Source: a virus
Reading direction: 5' to 3' (one strand)
Virus record (IMG/VR): IMGVR_UViG_3300028800_000347
Coordinates: 1-20,795 of that record
Length of the DNA: 20,795 nt
Position 1 is the first letter of the stretch. Every line of letters begins with the position of its first letter. A model generated the notes under the pieces. That model was not told where the DNA came from. It worked only from the letters and a program-made list of their open reading frames with translations, and did no database searches. Below, one piece after another: positions 1 through 7,613 of this stretch. The position numbers and the translations under genes were made by a program.

Positions 1-248
1 CAAACTATAGCTTTGGTGCGGGCGGAAACACTTTTACTGGGAAATCAGGCGCATATCTCGATATCGCGAGTGTTGGAACAGGCGCAACATTAAACTGCAA
101 AATCCTTGAAATTACTCCGGGATATAACGCAGCTTTAGGGTTAACTAATTTTAATCCAGAAAATGCTTTGTCGCAGAACTACAACAATGTCAACGTTATG
201 TTTAATAACCATAAATATAAAGGTGGCACAGGAACGCTCGGGAACTAA
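1..248 (+). CDS. C-terminal end of a virion protein upstream of the capsid gene (partial)
   Basis: The reading frame is open from the left edge (first whole codon at base 3) to a TAA at 246-248, giving the last 81 residues. The segment is rich in Gly, Asn, Thr and aromatic residues and has no charged clusters, like a beta-rich virion protein. It ends 18 bases before the capsid gene start. In many short-tailed phages this slot holds a capsid cement or decoration protein, and the Gly/Asn-rich tail fits that, but this is inference from position and composition only. The N-terminal part lies outside the window, so neither start nor length can be given. Confidence 0.7.
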   Translation, partial: NYSFGAGGNTFTGKSGAYLDIASVGTGATLNCKILEITPGYNAALGLTNFNPENALSQNYNNVNVMFNNHKYKGGTGTLGN

Positions 249-266
249 TTTAAAGGGAGATTTATT

Positions 267-1166
267 ATGGCCATTGTACGCGCCGCGATACGAAACTTAC
301 TTATACCAACTGCTAACGCAGTTTTTTGGGACTACAAAACTTTTAACGCTCAGTATAAAGAAATTTATACAACCATTCGTTCCAATATGGCGCAAGAGCT
401 TGACGTTGAAATGAGACCATTTGGCTTAGGGCAGATGCAGAATGAATCATCTCCTGTCGCCTTTGATAACGGTTTTGGTCAACGGAACTTAACGACTTAT
501 GTTCATAAGAAAATCAGCTTGGCATTCGGTATTTCCGAAGAAGCTTTGACTGACAATCTTTACCGCAATAAGTTCGGTGGCATGGTTAACATGTTGAAGC
601 AATCGATGCATGTTACTAAAGATATTTTGGGTGCTGCTCCTTTAAATGGTGCGTTCTCTACTTATCGAACTGGTGACGGTCAATTCTTATGTTCTGCTAC
701 CCACCCTACGGATGGCGGTACTTATTCAAACCTAGGTACACCTGCTGATTTAGCAGAAACCTCTATCGAAAGCATGATTACAGGTATCAGACGTTTCACG
801 GACTTGGCTGGTAAACCAGTGCATATTAATCCTGTGAAATTGGTTGTTCCGCCAGAGTTAGAATGGGCTGCTGCTCGTTTAACGTATTCTCCAAACAGAA
901 TTGGTACGAACAATAACGATATCTCAGCTATTCATCGTTTATCGGCTATTCCTAAAGGTTATATCGTAAATCAATATCTAACGAACCCAAGCGCATACTT
1001 CATTGTCACAGACGCAATTGATGGCTTTAAGCACTTTGTTAAACAAGACATCAAAGTTGACGTTGATACTGATTTTGCAACTTCTAACGTATTGACGAAG
1101 ATTTGGGAACGTTATTGCTTCGGTGTAACGAATCCTCGTGCAGTTATGGGAAATGCTGGCGTTTAA
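267..1166 (+). CDS. Major capsid protein (HK97-fold, Mu gpT-like)
   Basis: This 299-residue protein builds the icosahedral head shell. It matches the pattern of capsid proteins of the Mu gpT-like group. A central stretch starting near residue 76 (LTTYVHKKISLAFGISEEAL) corresponds to the conserved part before an 'x-DNLY' motif. The SATHPTDGG motif near residue 143 is followed by a helix and then KLVVPPELEWAA, and the C-terminal third has the SAYFIVTDAIDGFKHF and ERYCFGVTNPRAV motifs. Length agrees with the family (about 300). The ATG at 267 has AAGGGAGA at 253-260 with 6-base spacing. No N-terminal prodomain is evident, so a scaffold or protease would have to be a separate gene upstream of the window. 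It is the first complete gene of the structural operon. Confidence 0.93.
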   Translation: MAIVRAAIRNLLIPTANAVFWDYKTFNAQYKEIYTTIRSNMAQELDVEMRPFGLGQMQNESSPVAFDNGFGQRNLTTYVHKKISLAFGISEEALTDNLYRNKFGGMVNMLKQSMHVTKDILGAAPLNGAFSTYRTGDGQFLCSATHPTDGGTYSNLGTPADLAETSIESMITGIRRFTDLAGKPVHINPVKLVVPPELEWAAARLTYSPNRIGTNNNDISAIHRLSAIPKGYIVNQYLTNPSAYFIVTDAIDGFKHFVKQDIKVDVDTDFATSNVLTKIWERYCFGVTNPRAVMGNAGV

Positions 1167-1180
1167 TAAGGAGATTTTAA

Positions 1181-1879
1181 ATGGCTAACAATTATATTCC
1201 TGGAACCACGAACGCAACCTTGATTGCGGATGGCGGAATCATATCGACTCCGGCTCCAACTAAGGTTGCTGGAGATAAAGTTAATGCGGTTCTAGAGCTG
1301 CAAACAACGACTCGCGCGCCTGTTTTCATGAAACCCATGACGACTGCGCAGATTGCGGCTATTCCTAACCCAACGAATGGTATGGAAGCTTTTGACGGTG
1401 ATTTAGGTAGATTTGTTCAGTATTACGGAGGCGCTTGGAATCAAGTTAATCCTTTGAACAGAACAAATTACACTTCTGGGACTTTGGCTACCGCTGACGT
1501 TCAAGGTATGTATGCAGCCCCGGTCGCTGTCGCATCGTTGCCGGCTCTTGCTGCTGGGTTAACTTATGTTGTTCATGGATTAAGACTCGTTCTTGATTCA
1601 GTAACAGCAGCGTTTACGGGTGGTGGCGCAATTCAGCTTCAATACGGAAATACGGTTAATGCTGGCGGAGTAGCTGCGGCCAATACGGTTGCAGCAACAT
1701 TCTTGACAGCGGCGGTTGCTGGAACAGATAGAACTATTTATACGACGGGCCTGGATGGCTCGGCTCAGACCGCGGCTGCATCACTAACATTAGGAATGTA
1801 CTTTTCAAATGCAACAGCAGCTTTTGCAGCAGGTGGAACATCAAGTATTGCTTACCAAATCTGGTATTCGGTTGTCTAA
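1181..1879 (+). CDS. Fibre-like or head decoration protein
   Basis: This 232-residue protein follows the capsid gene by 14 bases, with AAGGAGA at 1168-1174. Residues about 37-87 carry a motif common in phage fibres: LELQTTT, then a KPMTTAQIAAIPNP segment, NGMEAFDGD and a closing YYGGAWNQV. It usually links a fibre stem to a tip. The rest (about 95-232) is an Ala/Gly/Thr-rich beta domain with FTGGGAIQLQYGNT and a C-terminal SIAYQIWYSVV strand, a fold type repeatedly found beside phage capsid genes. I infer a head fibre or decoration protein from the gene position; a minor tail-fibre role is possible. No membrane segment or signal peptide is visible. Confidence 0.7.
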   Translation: MANNYIPGTTNATLIADGGIISTPAPTKVAGDKVNAVLELQTTTRAPVFMKPMTTAQIAAIPNPTNGMEAFDGDLGRFVQYYGGAWNQVNPLNRTNYTSGTLATADVQGMYAAPVAVASLPALAAGLTYVVHGLRLVLDSVTAAFTGGGAIQLQYGNTVNAGGVAAANTVAATFLTAAVAGTDRTIYTTGLDGSAQTAAASLTLGMYFSNATAAFAAGGTSSIAYQIWYSVV

Positions 1880-1910
1880 GGTGTTTAATTTTAAATAAAT
1901 GGAGTTAGTT

Positions 1911-2162
1911 ATGAATATGGAAATCATAAATAAAATTGAAACGCAAATTTCTGAGCTTGAAAACAGGCTTAAGAAGAACCGCGAATCGATTCGAGACATA
2001 GAAGACAGTAAAAAAGCACTTAAAAGTGAATCTAATGCCATTGCTGGCGCTTTACAAGCTTTTAAGGGTGTTTTGGGAGAATTTAATGCGGCTAAATTAG
2101 CAGAAGAAGCTTCTAAAGCCAAAAAATCTCCTGAAGCTTCTGAAAAAAAGAAGGATAAATAA
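1911..2162 (+). CDS. Small coiled-coil protein, function unknown
   Basis: An 83-residue, highly charged protein. The first 60 residues form a predicted amphipathic coiled coil (IETQISELENRLKKNRESI and what follows), and the C-terminus is a Lys/Glu/Ala/Ser-rich basic tail. I chose the ATG at 1911 because GGAG at 1901-1904 sits 6 bases before it; an in-frame ATG at 1899 lies upstream of that site and would contain it. The stop overlaps the next start by one base (TAATG at 2160-2164). I do not recognise a family. Position between two head-associated genes suggests a small head or assembly factor; this is inference. Confidence 0.75.
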   Translation: MNMEIINKIETQISELENRLKKNRESIRDIEDSKKALKSESNAIAGALQAFKGVLGEFNAAKLAEEASKAKKSPEASEKKKDK

Positions 2163-2845
2163 TGTCTAAACCCGTTAAAATTTTATGGCCAGTTACAAAT
2201 ACGCAGGCGGTTTGCCTTAATCAAACGCTTGGTGCGGCCGGTTATTTAGATATTAACGGGTCACTTGCATCTGACATTAACAATCCACCAAGATTTGTGA
2301 AATTTGACAACATAGCAAGACAAATTACGCTTACTTCAACCGCAAATTTATCAGGAATACAATTTACGATAATTGGTCTTGATGAATATGGAAATAGCGA
2401 TGTCGTTCAAATAAATGGACCAAATAACAATACTGTTAATACAGGCGCAAGCTTGTTTTCTGTTGTTCAATCCGTTTTTGCAAATGCGGCTGTCGGAACA
2501 AACGTAAGTGTTGGAACAGGTACTGTTGGCGCAACTGTCTGGATAAGAAGCGACTATCAAAGGTCTGTTAATAATTTTGTCGTTAGCGTAGATGTGACCG
2601 GCACAATTAATTATTCTTTTGAAACAGTCCTTTATGACCCAAATTTATTGGAGGGAGATGCAATAATTCACCCTATTGATGGTGTAACTATCCCAACAAT
2701 ACCAACAGCAACCCCAATGACTAACTGCACTGTAGATTGTACAGCAAGTTATAACTTCCCAACCCACAGCTCAAGAATTTACGTTAATTCTTCAGATGGC
2801 ACAGGAAGTTTAAAAATATATTTCATACAGCAAGGAATAACCTAA
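2162..2845 (+). CDS. Beta-rich virion structural protein
   Basis: A 227-residue protein of a type often seen in short-tailed phage structural modules. It has a conserved N-terminal region ending in ARQITLTSTANLSGIQFTI, followed by GLDEYGNSDVVQINGPN and a VGTGTVGATVW segment, which look like stacked beta strands of a jelly-roll or Ig-like domain. The C-terminal quarter has an SSRIYVNSSDGTGSLKIYF strand pair. AAGGA at 2151-2155 precedes the ATG. The gene overlaps both neighbours by one base, consistent with coupled translation. Likely a head decoration or head-tail interface protein, but no specific role can be read from the sequence. Confidence 0.7.
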   Translation: MSKPVKILWPVTNTQAVCLNQTLGAAGYLDINGSLASDINNPPRFVKFDNIARQITLTSTANLSGIQFTIIGLDEYGNSDVVQINGPNNNTVNTGASLFSVVQSVFANAAVGTNVSVGTGTVGATVWIRSDYQRSVNNFVVSVDVTGTINYSFETVLYDPNLLEGDAIIHPIDGVTIPTIPTATPMTNCTVDCTASYNFPTHSSRIYVNSSDGTGSLKIYFIQQGIT

Positions 2846-3054
2846 TGAGCCGCACAACGAAGGATAACTCTGATTCAAGATGGATTCAGCGCGCCATTAA
2901 AAGAAAAGGTTCATTACACGAAGCTTTGCATGTTCCTATGTCAAAGAAAATTCCCGATGCTTTACTTCAAAAGGCATCTCACTCAAGAAGCCCCTTAATG
3001 AGAGAAAGGGCCAATTTAGCAAAAAACCTAAAAAGGTTTAATCGTTCGGGATAA
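2845..3054 (+). CDS. Small basic phage protein of the 'WIQRAIKRKGSL' type
   Basis: This 69-residue, strongly basic protein follows a pattern widely seen as a small gene in tailed-phage structural modules: WIQRAIKRKGSLHEAL, then a 'VPMSKKIP' turn, a helix, and a C-terminal RERANLAKNLKRF helix. The family has no established function that I know of; a role in binding DNA or capsid interior is a guess from charge. The start overlaps the upstream stop (TAATG) and AAGGA at 2832-2836 serves as ribosome site. It is followed 15 bases later by the adaptor gene. Confidence 0.8.
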   Translation: MSRTTKDNSDSRWIQRAIKRKGSLHEALHVPMSKKIPDALLQKASHSRSPLMRERANLAKNLKRFNRSG

Positions 3055-3069
3055 CCAAAGGATGGAAAA

Positions 3070-4122
3070 ATGTCGACATCAGGAACATACGAATTTGGTT
3101 CTACCACGAACGAGAAAATCATAAGGGAAGCTTATGAAAGAGTTGGCGTTGTAGGAAATTTAATAGTTGGGCAGAAAGTAGAATCCGCCTTAATGTCATT
3201 AAATTTTATCTGCGTTTCTTGGATAAACAAAAGACTAAATCTATTCACAATAAAACAAGGCATGTTAGGTCTCGTCCCAGGACAGGGAACCTACATAATG
3301 CCAGGCTATGTAGTTGACATCTTAAAATGTAGCCTTAGAAACTCTACGCGAAACTTAGGAGGTACGGCTGTCGCATCTGAAGGTGCTGCAATTAATGCTT
3401 TCGACGGAAATCCTGATACTGCCTGTACGCAAACGACCCCTAATGGAAATATTAGCTATTCGTGGGGAGGTGGCCTCAGAGCTATTTCAATGATAGGCGT
3501 CATGTCCTTTGTTGATAGAAATTATACATTGAAGGCCCAATACTCTTATGACGGTGCAACCTGGGTTGATGCTCTTGTTACAGAGCAAACTTCTTACAGA
3601 AAAAACATTATCGAGTGGTTTACGATACCAACACCCATATCAGCAGGATATTTTAGAATACTAGAAACCGGTGGCTCCGTTTTAAATATTTCCGAACTCT
3701 ATTTCAACAACAACACAATTGATTCTCCTTTATCTAAATCATCTTGGAGTGATTACAACGTTTATGCTAATAAAGACCAGATTGGCACACCATGCTCTTT
3801 CTGGTTTGACAGACAAATAACGCCAGTTCTTAACATATATCAAGTTCCAGGTAATATTTATAACAACATTTTTTATACGTTTAAAAGACAAATACAAGAT
3901 ATTGGAGATATGGTTGATACTGCTGAAATACCAACAAGATTTTTTGACGCTTTAACATCCGAGCTTGCTTACAGGCTTTGTATAAAAGAGAAAAAACTTG
4001 AATTGCTTGATGCATTAAAGCAGGAAGCATATGAGGCATTTAAATACGTTGCTTTTGAAGACGAAGAAAGCGTTCCCGTGAAAATAACCCCTAAAGCTGC
4101 CACTCGATGGAGTGCAAGATAA
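3070..4122 (+). CDS. Head-to-tail adaptor (P22 gp4-like tail accessory factor) with inserted discoidin-like domain
   Basis: A 350-residue protein. Residues 15-85 (helices with IIREAYERVGVV, LNFICVSWINKRLNLFTIKQ, then GTYIMPGYVVDIL) and 225-340 (DYNVYANKDQ, FWFDRQ, LNIYQVPGN, FDALTSELAYRL) together match the phage adaptor proteins that sit between portal and tail in short-tailed phages and seal packaged DNA. Between them, residues about 95-222 form a separate beta domain: AINAFDGNPDTACTQ, a YSYDGATWVDAL strand and a final GYFRILETGG segment look like an F5/8 type C (discoidin) carbohydrate-binding fold. AAAGGATGG at 3057-3065 precedes the ATG. The stop overlaps the next start by one base. Confidence 0.8.
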   Translation: MSTSGTYEFGSTTNEKIIREAYERVGVVGNLIVGQKVESALMSLNFICVSWINKRLNLFTIKQGMLGLVPGQGTYIMPGYVVDILKCSLRNSTRNLGGTAVASEGAAINAFDGNPDTACTQTTPNGNISYSWGGGLRAISMIGVMSFVDRNYTLKAQYSYDGATWVDALVTEQTSYRKNIIEWFTIPTPISAGYFRILETGGSVLNISELYFNNNTIDSPLSKSSWSDYNVYANKDQIGTPCSFWFDRQITPVLNIYQVPGNIYNNIFYTFKRQIQDIGDMVDTAEIPTRFFDALTSELAYRLCIKEKKLELLDALKQEAYEAFKYVAFEDEESVPVKITPKAATRWSAR

Positions 4123-4631
4123 TGGCAATACGTAAAGGGCGATATTACAGAACAGGGACGAGAAACCCAGAAGCGAAAGGCATCTGTGACCGCTCTAGCT
4201 TCGCTTTTAATCACAGCGACCTTGTTAAGCAAATGGAATGGCGCGGAAATTCCCTTGAATGGACAGGCTTAATGGTTGGAAGACCATTTCTTGACGAGCC
4301 AAACGAACAATTGAGAAACCCTGAAGTCGGTCCCGATTCTATTCCAGTTCCCGACCCAAAATTGCCTGTTTACACGCCAGTGGTTTTTTCAAATCAAATG
4401 ATACCTTTTTCTCAACTTCCAATATTAAATTTTGCTTCATGGGGCGGTATTCAGCAGGGTGTATTAGCAGCACCCGAAGACGAAAGGCTTGAAGCATTAG
4501 AAGAGCAAATTCCTGCACCCGTTGAAAATATTTCTAGTTCATCTCAATCATTTGTACAGGAGTTAACACAGGCACAAATTTTAAATAATCTCGAAAACTA
4601 TGATTGGAGCCAAACACAATGGCAGATTTAA
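4122..4631 (+). CDS. Degenerate phage zinc-ribbon-like small protein
   Basis: A 169-residue protein. Its first 75 residues follow a small phage protein often found beside adaptor genes, with the pattern 'CDRxxF ... HSDL ... WRGN ... WTGL ... LDEP ... QLRNP'. In zinc-ribbon members the pattern is CxxC plus a second Cys pair; here only Cys22 remains, with Ser25 in the second position and no Cys in GRPFLDEP (53-60). The C-terminal half is low-complexity and acidic (Glu/Gln/Pro/Ser) and looks unstructured. I chose ATG 4122 (one-base overlap with the upstream stop; GGAG at 4109-4112) over in-frame codons from 4107. It overlaps the next gene by 13 bases. Function unknown. Confidence 0.75.
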   Translation: MAIRKGRYYRTGTRNPEAKGICDRSSFAFNHSDLVKQMEWRGNSLEWTGLMVGRPFLDEPNEQLRNPEVGPDSIPVPDPKLPVYTPVVFSNQMIPFSQLPILNFASWGGIQQGVLAAPEDERLEALEEQIPAPVENISSSSQSFVQELTQAQILNNLENYDWSQTQWQI

Positions 4632-6961
4632 CGTTATTAGCTCCACAATCAGCATATCCTTCGATATTGACAACTACGTCTCCGAATGGCCTGTCAAATG
4701 TTTTACAAGTTATTACGGACGGATTAAACCATCCTTCGCCCCTGTCTCTTTCTACTAATGCAATTAATATCAATACACAAATGGGTGGAGCCGGTGCTGG
4801 GTTTTTTATTGATGGCATTAAAATAGATTTAATACCAGCTAACCTAAATTCTGTTTTAAGAGGCGATTTTTCTTATTTATTTACTGCTTTAAGAATTCCT
4901 AATGGCACTACTGAACAAAGGCCAGACCCTGCTAGCAATGGGGATTTTAGATATAACACAACAACAGATAGGATTGAAGCTGTTGAGAATGGTTCGTGGA
5001 TAGAAATAACTTCAGCCGGTGGCGGCTATGGTCCAGGCGATCCAACCTTTATATCAGATACCTACGGGGCTGATACTTTTAACGTTTTCCTTGGAACTCC
5101 TGAGCCTGATTTTACGAATAGAGTTGAGTGTACTCTTTTCGGAGACAAAGTTTTACAGGCTGTTTCTTCGGGTTCCCGTCTCTCTGCATTTGGTTACCAA
5201 AGTTTAACCGCAAATACAACTGGATTTAATAATTCCGCCTTTGGTCATTTGAGTGGTTCATCTTTAACGATTGGATTTAATAATAGTTTATTCGGAAAAT
5301 CTTGCGGTCAAAATCTTGTTTCAGGGGACAATAACTGCATCTTTGGTTTTGAATCTGGTCTTGGTTTAACCGGAAATAGCAACTCAGTATTTGGAGTAGG
5401 CGCCGGAAGAAGTAATAGTAACGGCGATAATAATTGCTTCTTTGGATTTGAATCCTCCAGAAATTCTGATGTGGTTTCAAACTGTTCTTCATATGGCTTT
5501 AATTCTCTCAGAAACAATGAATCAAATTTATGCTGCGCATTTGGCTCTCTTGCAGCTTACAATAATATTTCGGGAACCCTTATAAATGCCTTCGGATACT
5601 CTGCGTTGTATTCAAATTCATTCGGAAATGAAAACAGTGCATTTGCTGATGAGGCCTTATTTAATAACCAAGACGGCGATTATAACTGTGCATTTGGTTC
5701 ACAATCCGCATACTCTAGCCTTAGCGCAAATTCGGTGTCTGCTTACGGCCATCATTCTTTAAAAGCCAATTTAACATCTTCAAATTCTGCGTTTGGTAAA
5801 GATTCAGCACTATCTAATACAACCGGAACTGTAGACGCATTCGGGTTTGAATCATTAAAAACAAATACAACTGGAACTTCTAATTGCTCGTTTGGACGCG
5901 CTTCTCTTCGCGCAAATACTGTTGCTGGTAGCCTAAGTGCGTTTGGTTATCAGGCTGCTACTGCTTTTAATGGCGGAGCGGCAAATAATATCATAAGCGC
6001 TTTTGGTTATCAGGCTGCTTATAATACTAATCCAGCTCCCGCTACAGATTTATATTATGTAGATGTGTTTGGTGTTCAGGCTGCTTTTTTAAACACGACC
6101 GGAAATTATAATACTGGCTTTGGCGCTTATACAATTTATTGCAACCAGACGGGAGATAATAATAGTGCCTTTGGAAGCTGGGCATGCGGCGGAAATAATG
6201 GTACCCCTTCTAGCTGTTCAGATAATAGCGCATTTGGCGCGTTTTCCCTAGGGAGCGTCACGACGGGCTCAAGCAATACCTCGATAGGAGCGCTTTGTTT
6301 TCAAGATATAAGCACGGGCAGTAACAACGTTGGCGTTGGATATAATGTTAGCTCAAACCGTAACACCATATCAAAATGTACGCTTATTGGAAATGCTGTT
6401 AATACATCTTCTGACGGATTAACTTATGCAACTGCAATAGGCGCTGATGCAGTCGTTGGCGCAAGTCACTCCCTTGTCTTAGGAAGGCTTGACAACACTA
6501 ACCCTACAAAAGTCGGTATAGGCACTATAGCACCAGCTTCCCCATTGCATATTGTTGGTGATTTTAGACAAAAAGGAATTGTTACAGATTTTACAGGAAC
6601 TGACTTATTAACAAGGCAGCATGGATTTATAGTTGTTTCTTCAGCAACCTCTACGTTAGATTTTCCACTCCAGGTAAACTCGGCTAATGCAGTATTTGTA
6701 AAAATAAGAATACTTGTTATGAACAGTGGGACACTATTTGCTTTTGCAGAATCTACCGCCTGCGCATCCTCTAATACGGTAAGTGCTACGGCTATTGGGT
6801 CTCTACCAACTATCACGTACACCGCATCTTCTGGTTCTTTCACGCCAACATCTGCATGGTCAGTTTCGGGTAATAACTTAAGACTTTCGTTAACTGGTGA
6901 TGCAGATGACGTAAATATATTTGTTGTTACATCAGAATTATTTGCAGTTAATGGAAGTTGA
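4619..6961 (+). CDS. Large fibre protein with beta-roll repeat shaft
   Basis: A 780-residue fibre. Residues 1-95 form an N-terminal, probably virion-binding domain. Residues about 96-130 carry the fibre motif GTTEQRPDPASNGDFRYNTT ending in ENGSWIEI. From about 189 to 623 there are some 24 repeats of 14-22 residues, consensus '(S/C)AFGxxSLxxNTTGxNN', like the beta-roll of YadA-type trimeric adhesins. Then comes KVGIGTIAPASPLHIVG (about 629-645) and a terminal beta domain of about 125 residues. This position often leads into a self-cleaving peptidase S74 chaperone, but none is recognisable here. The start is ATG 4619, with GGAG at 4606-4609; an in-frame TTG at 4604 lies before that site. Probably a trimeric adhesin for host or surface binding. 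Confidence 0.82.
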   Translation: MADLTLLAPQSAYPSILTTTSPNGLSNVLQVITDGLNHPSPLSLSTNAININTQMGGAGAGFFIDGIKIDLIPANLNSVLRGDFSYLFTALRIPNGTTEQRPDPASNGDFRYNTTTDRIEAVENGSWIEITSAGGGYGPGDPTFISDTYGADTFNVFLGTPEPDFTNRVECTLFGDKVLQAVSSGSRLSAFGYQSLTANTTGFNNSAFGHLSGSSLTIGFNNSLFGKSCGQNLVSGDNNCIFGFESGLGLTGNSNSVFGVGAGRSNSNGDNNCFFGFESSRNSDVVSNCSSYGFNSLRNNESNLCCAFGSLAAYNNISGTLINAFGYSALYSNSFGNENSAFADEALFNNQDGDYNCAFGSQSAYSSLSANSVSAYGHHSLKANLTSSNSAFGKDSALSNTTGTVDAFGFESLKTNTTGTSNCSFGRASLRANTVAGSLSAFGYQAATAFNGGAANNIISAFGYQAAYNTNPAPATDLYYVDVFGVQAAFLNTTGNYNTGFGAYTIYCNQTGDNNSAFGSWACGGNNGTPSSCSDNSAFGAFSLGSVTTGSSNTSIGALCFQDISTGSNNVGVGYNVSSNRNTISKCTLIGNAVNTSSDGLTYATAIGADAVVGASHSLVLGRLDNTNPTKVGIGTIAPASPLHIVGDFRQKGIVTDFTGTDLLTRQHGFIVVSSATSTLDFPLQVNSANAVFVKIRILVMNSGTLFAFAESTACASSNTVSATAIGSLPTITYTASSGSFTPTSAWSVSGNNLRLSLTGDADDVNIFVVTSELFAVNGS
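5183..6490 (+). repeat. Coding beta-roll repeats (about 24 units, 42-66 bp each)
   Basis: Within the fibre gene, the codons for 'xAFG' recur every 14-22 residues. Well-preserved units read SAFGYQSLTANTTGFNN, SAFGKDSALSNTTG and DAFGFESLKTNTTGTSN. The repeats are diverged at DNA level, so this is an old protein-level repeat rather than a recent tandem expansion. Unit length varies most around units 16, 17 and 20, where extra residues enter the turn. Several units have Cys in the first position where others have Ser. Confidence 0.85.
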
Positions 6962-6971
6962 GGTAAGTTAA

Positions 6972-7613
6972 ATGGCAATGACATACACAAGCTTAATACA
7001 AATGGTTGAAGACTATATAAATAGACTTGACACGGATACTATTAATAGAATTCCTACATTTATAGAGCTTGCTCAACATCAATTGTCTGATGCCTGTAAA
7101 ACTGTTGGCCAAGAAGATTATATTGTTTCTCAATTTATACCGGGTGTTTCTGTTTATCAAAAACCTGTTGGCTGGAGGAGAAGTGTTTCTATTAATTTTG
7201 GTACTGGCGCTGATTTTAACACTAGAAAAATATTAGAGTTACAAGTATACGAATACCTTAGACTTTATACAAAAAACCCTGATGACAATACAAAATGGGG
7301 TGAACCACTTTTTTATTCTGACTATGGCTTTACAAACTTTTTAGTAGCACCGACTCCACTTTTGGCTTATCCATTTGAGTTTTGCTATATAAAAATTCCA
7401 GACCTTTTATCTGTAACAAATCAAACTAATTTCTGGACAAATTTTTCGCCATCCCTTTTGTTTAATTCAACGATGTTTCAGGCGCATTTTTTCTTGCAAA
7501 ACTATGACCAGGCATCCGCGTATCAAGTTGAGGTTGAAAAAGGCACAACAAGAATCAATGACCAAGATACCTTAAGAAAGGTAGACAGAAACAGCGAACG
7601 GGAGGTTGACTAA
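6972..7613 (+). CDS. Phage adaptor / tail tubular protein A-like (T7 gp11-like role)
   Basis: A 213-residue protein fitting the common phage adaptor family. The N-terminal helix pair (MVEDYINRLDTDTINRIPTF, then IELAQHQLSDAC) is followed by a beta segment with YQKPVGWRRSVSINFGTG, the motif EYLRLYTKNP, then FYSDYGFTNFLVAPTPLLAY and a C-terminal helical region. Such proteins form a ring between portal and nozzle. It is distinct in sequence from the 3070-4122 adaptor, so the connector probably has two ring layers. GAGG at 6960-6963 favours ATG 6972 over the next ATG two codons later. The stop overlaps the nozzle gene start. Confidence 0.82.
   Translation: MAMTYTSLIQMVEDYINRLDTDTINRIPTFIELAQHQLSDACKTVGQEDYIVSQFIPGVSVYQKPVGWRRSVSINFGTGADFNTRKILELQVYEYLRLYTKNPDDNTKWGEPLFYSDYGFTNFLVAPTPLLAYPFEFCYIKIPDLLSVTNQTNFWTNFSPSLLFNSTMFQAHFFLQNYDQASAYQVEVEKGTTRINDQDTLRKVDRNSEREVD

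Noticed and set aside
163-414. Plus-strand open frame overlapping the capsid gene start
   Set aside because: It runs out of frame across the end of the upstream gene and the capsid start; the capsid protein and upstream frame explain the region.
6466-6990. 174-residue open frame on the minus strand opposite the fibre C-terminus
   Set aside because: It lies fully antisense to a well-supported fibre gene, has no convincing ribosome site or recognisable motif, and its composition is that expected of a shadow frame.
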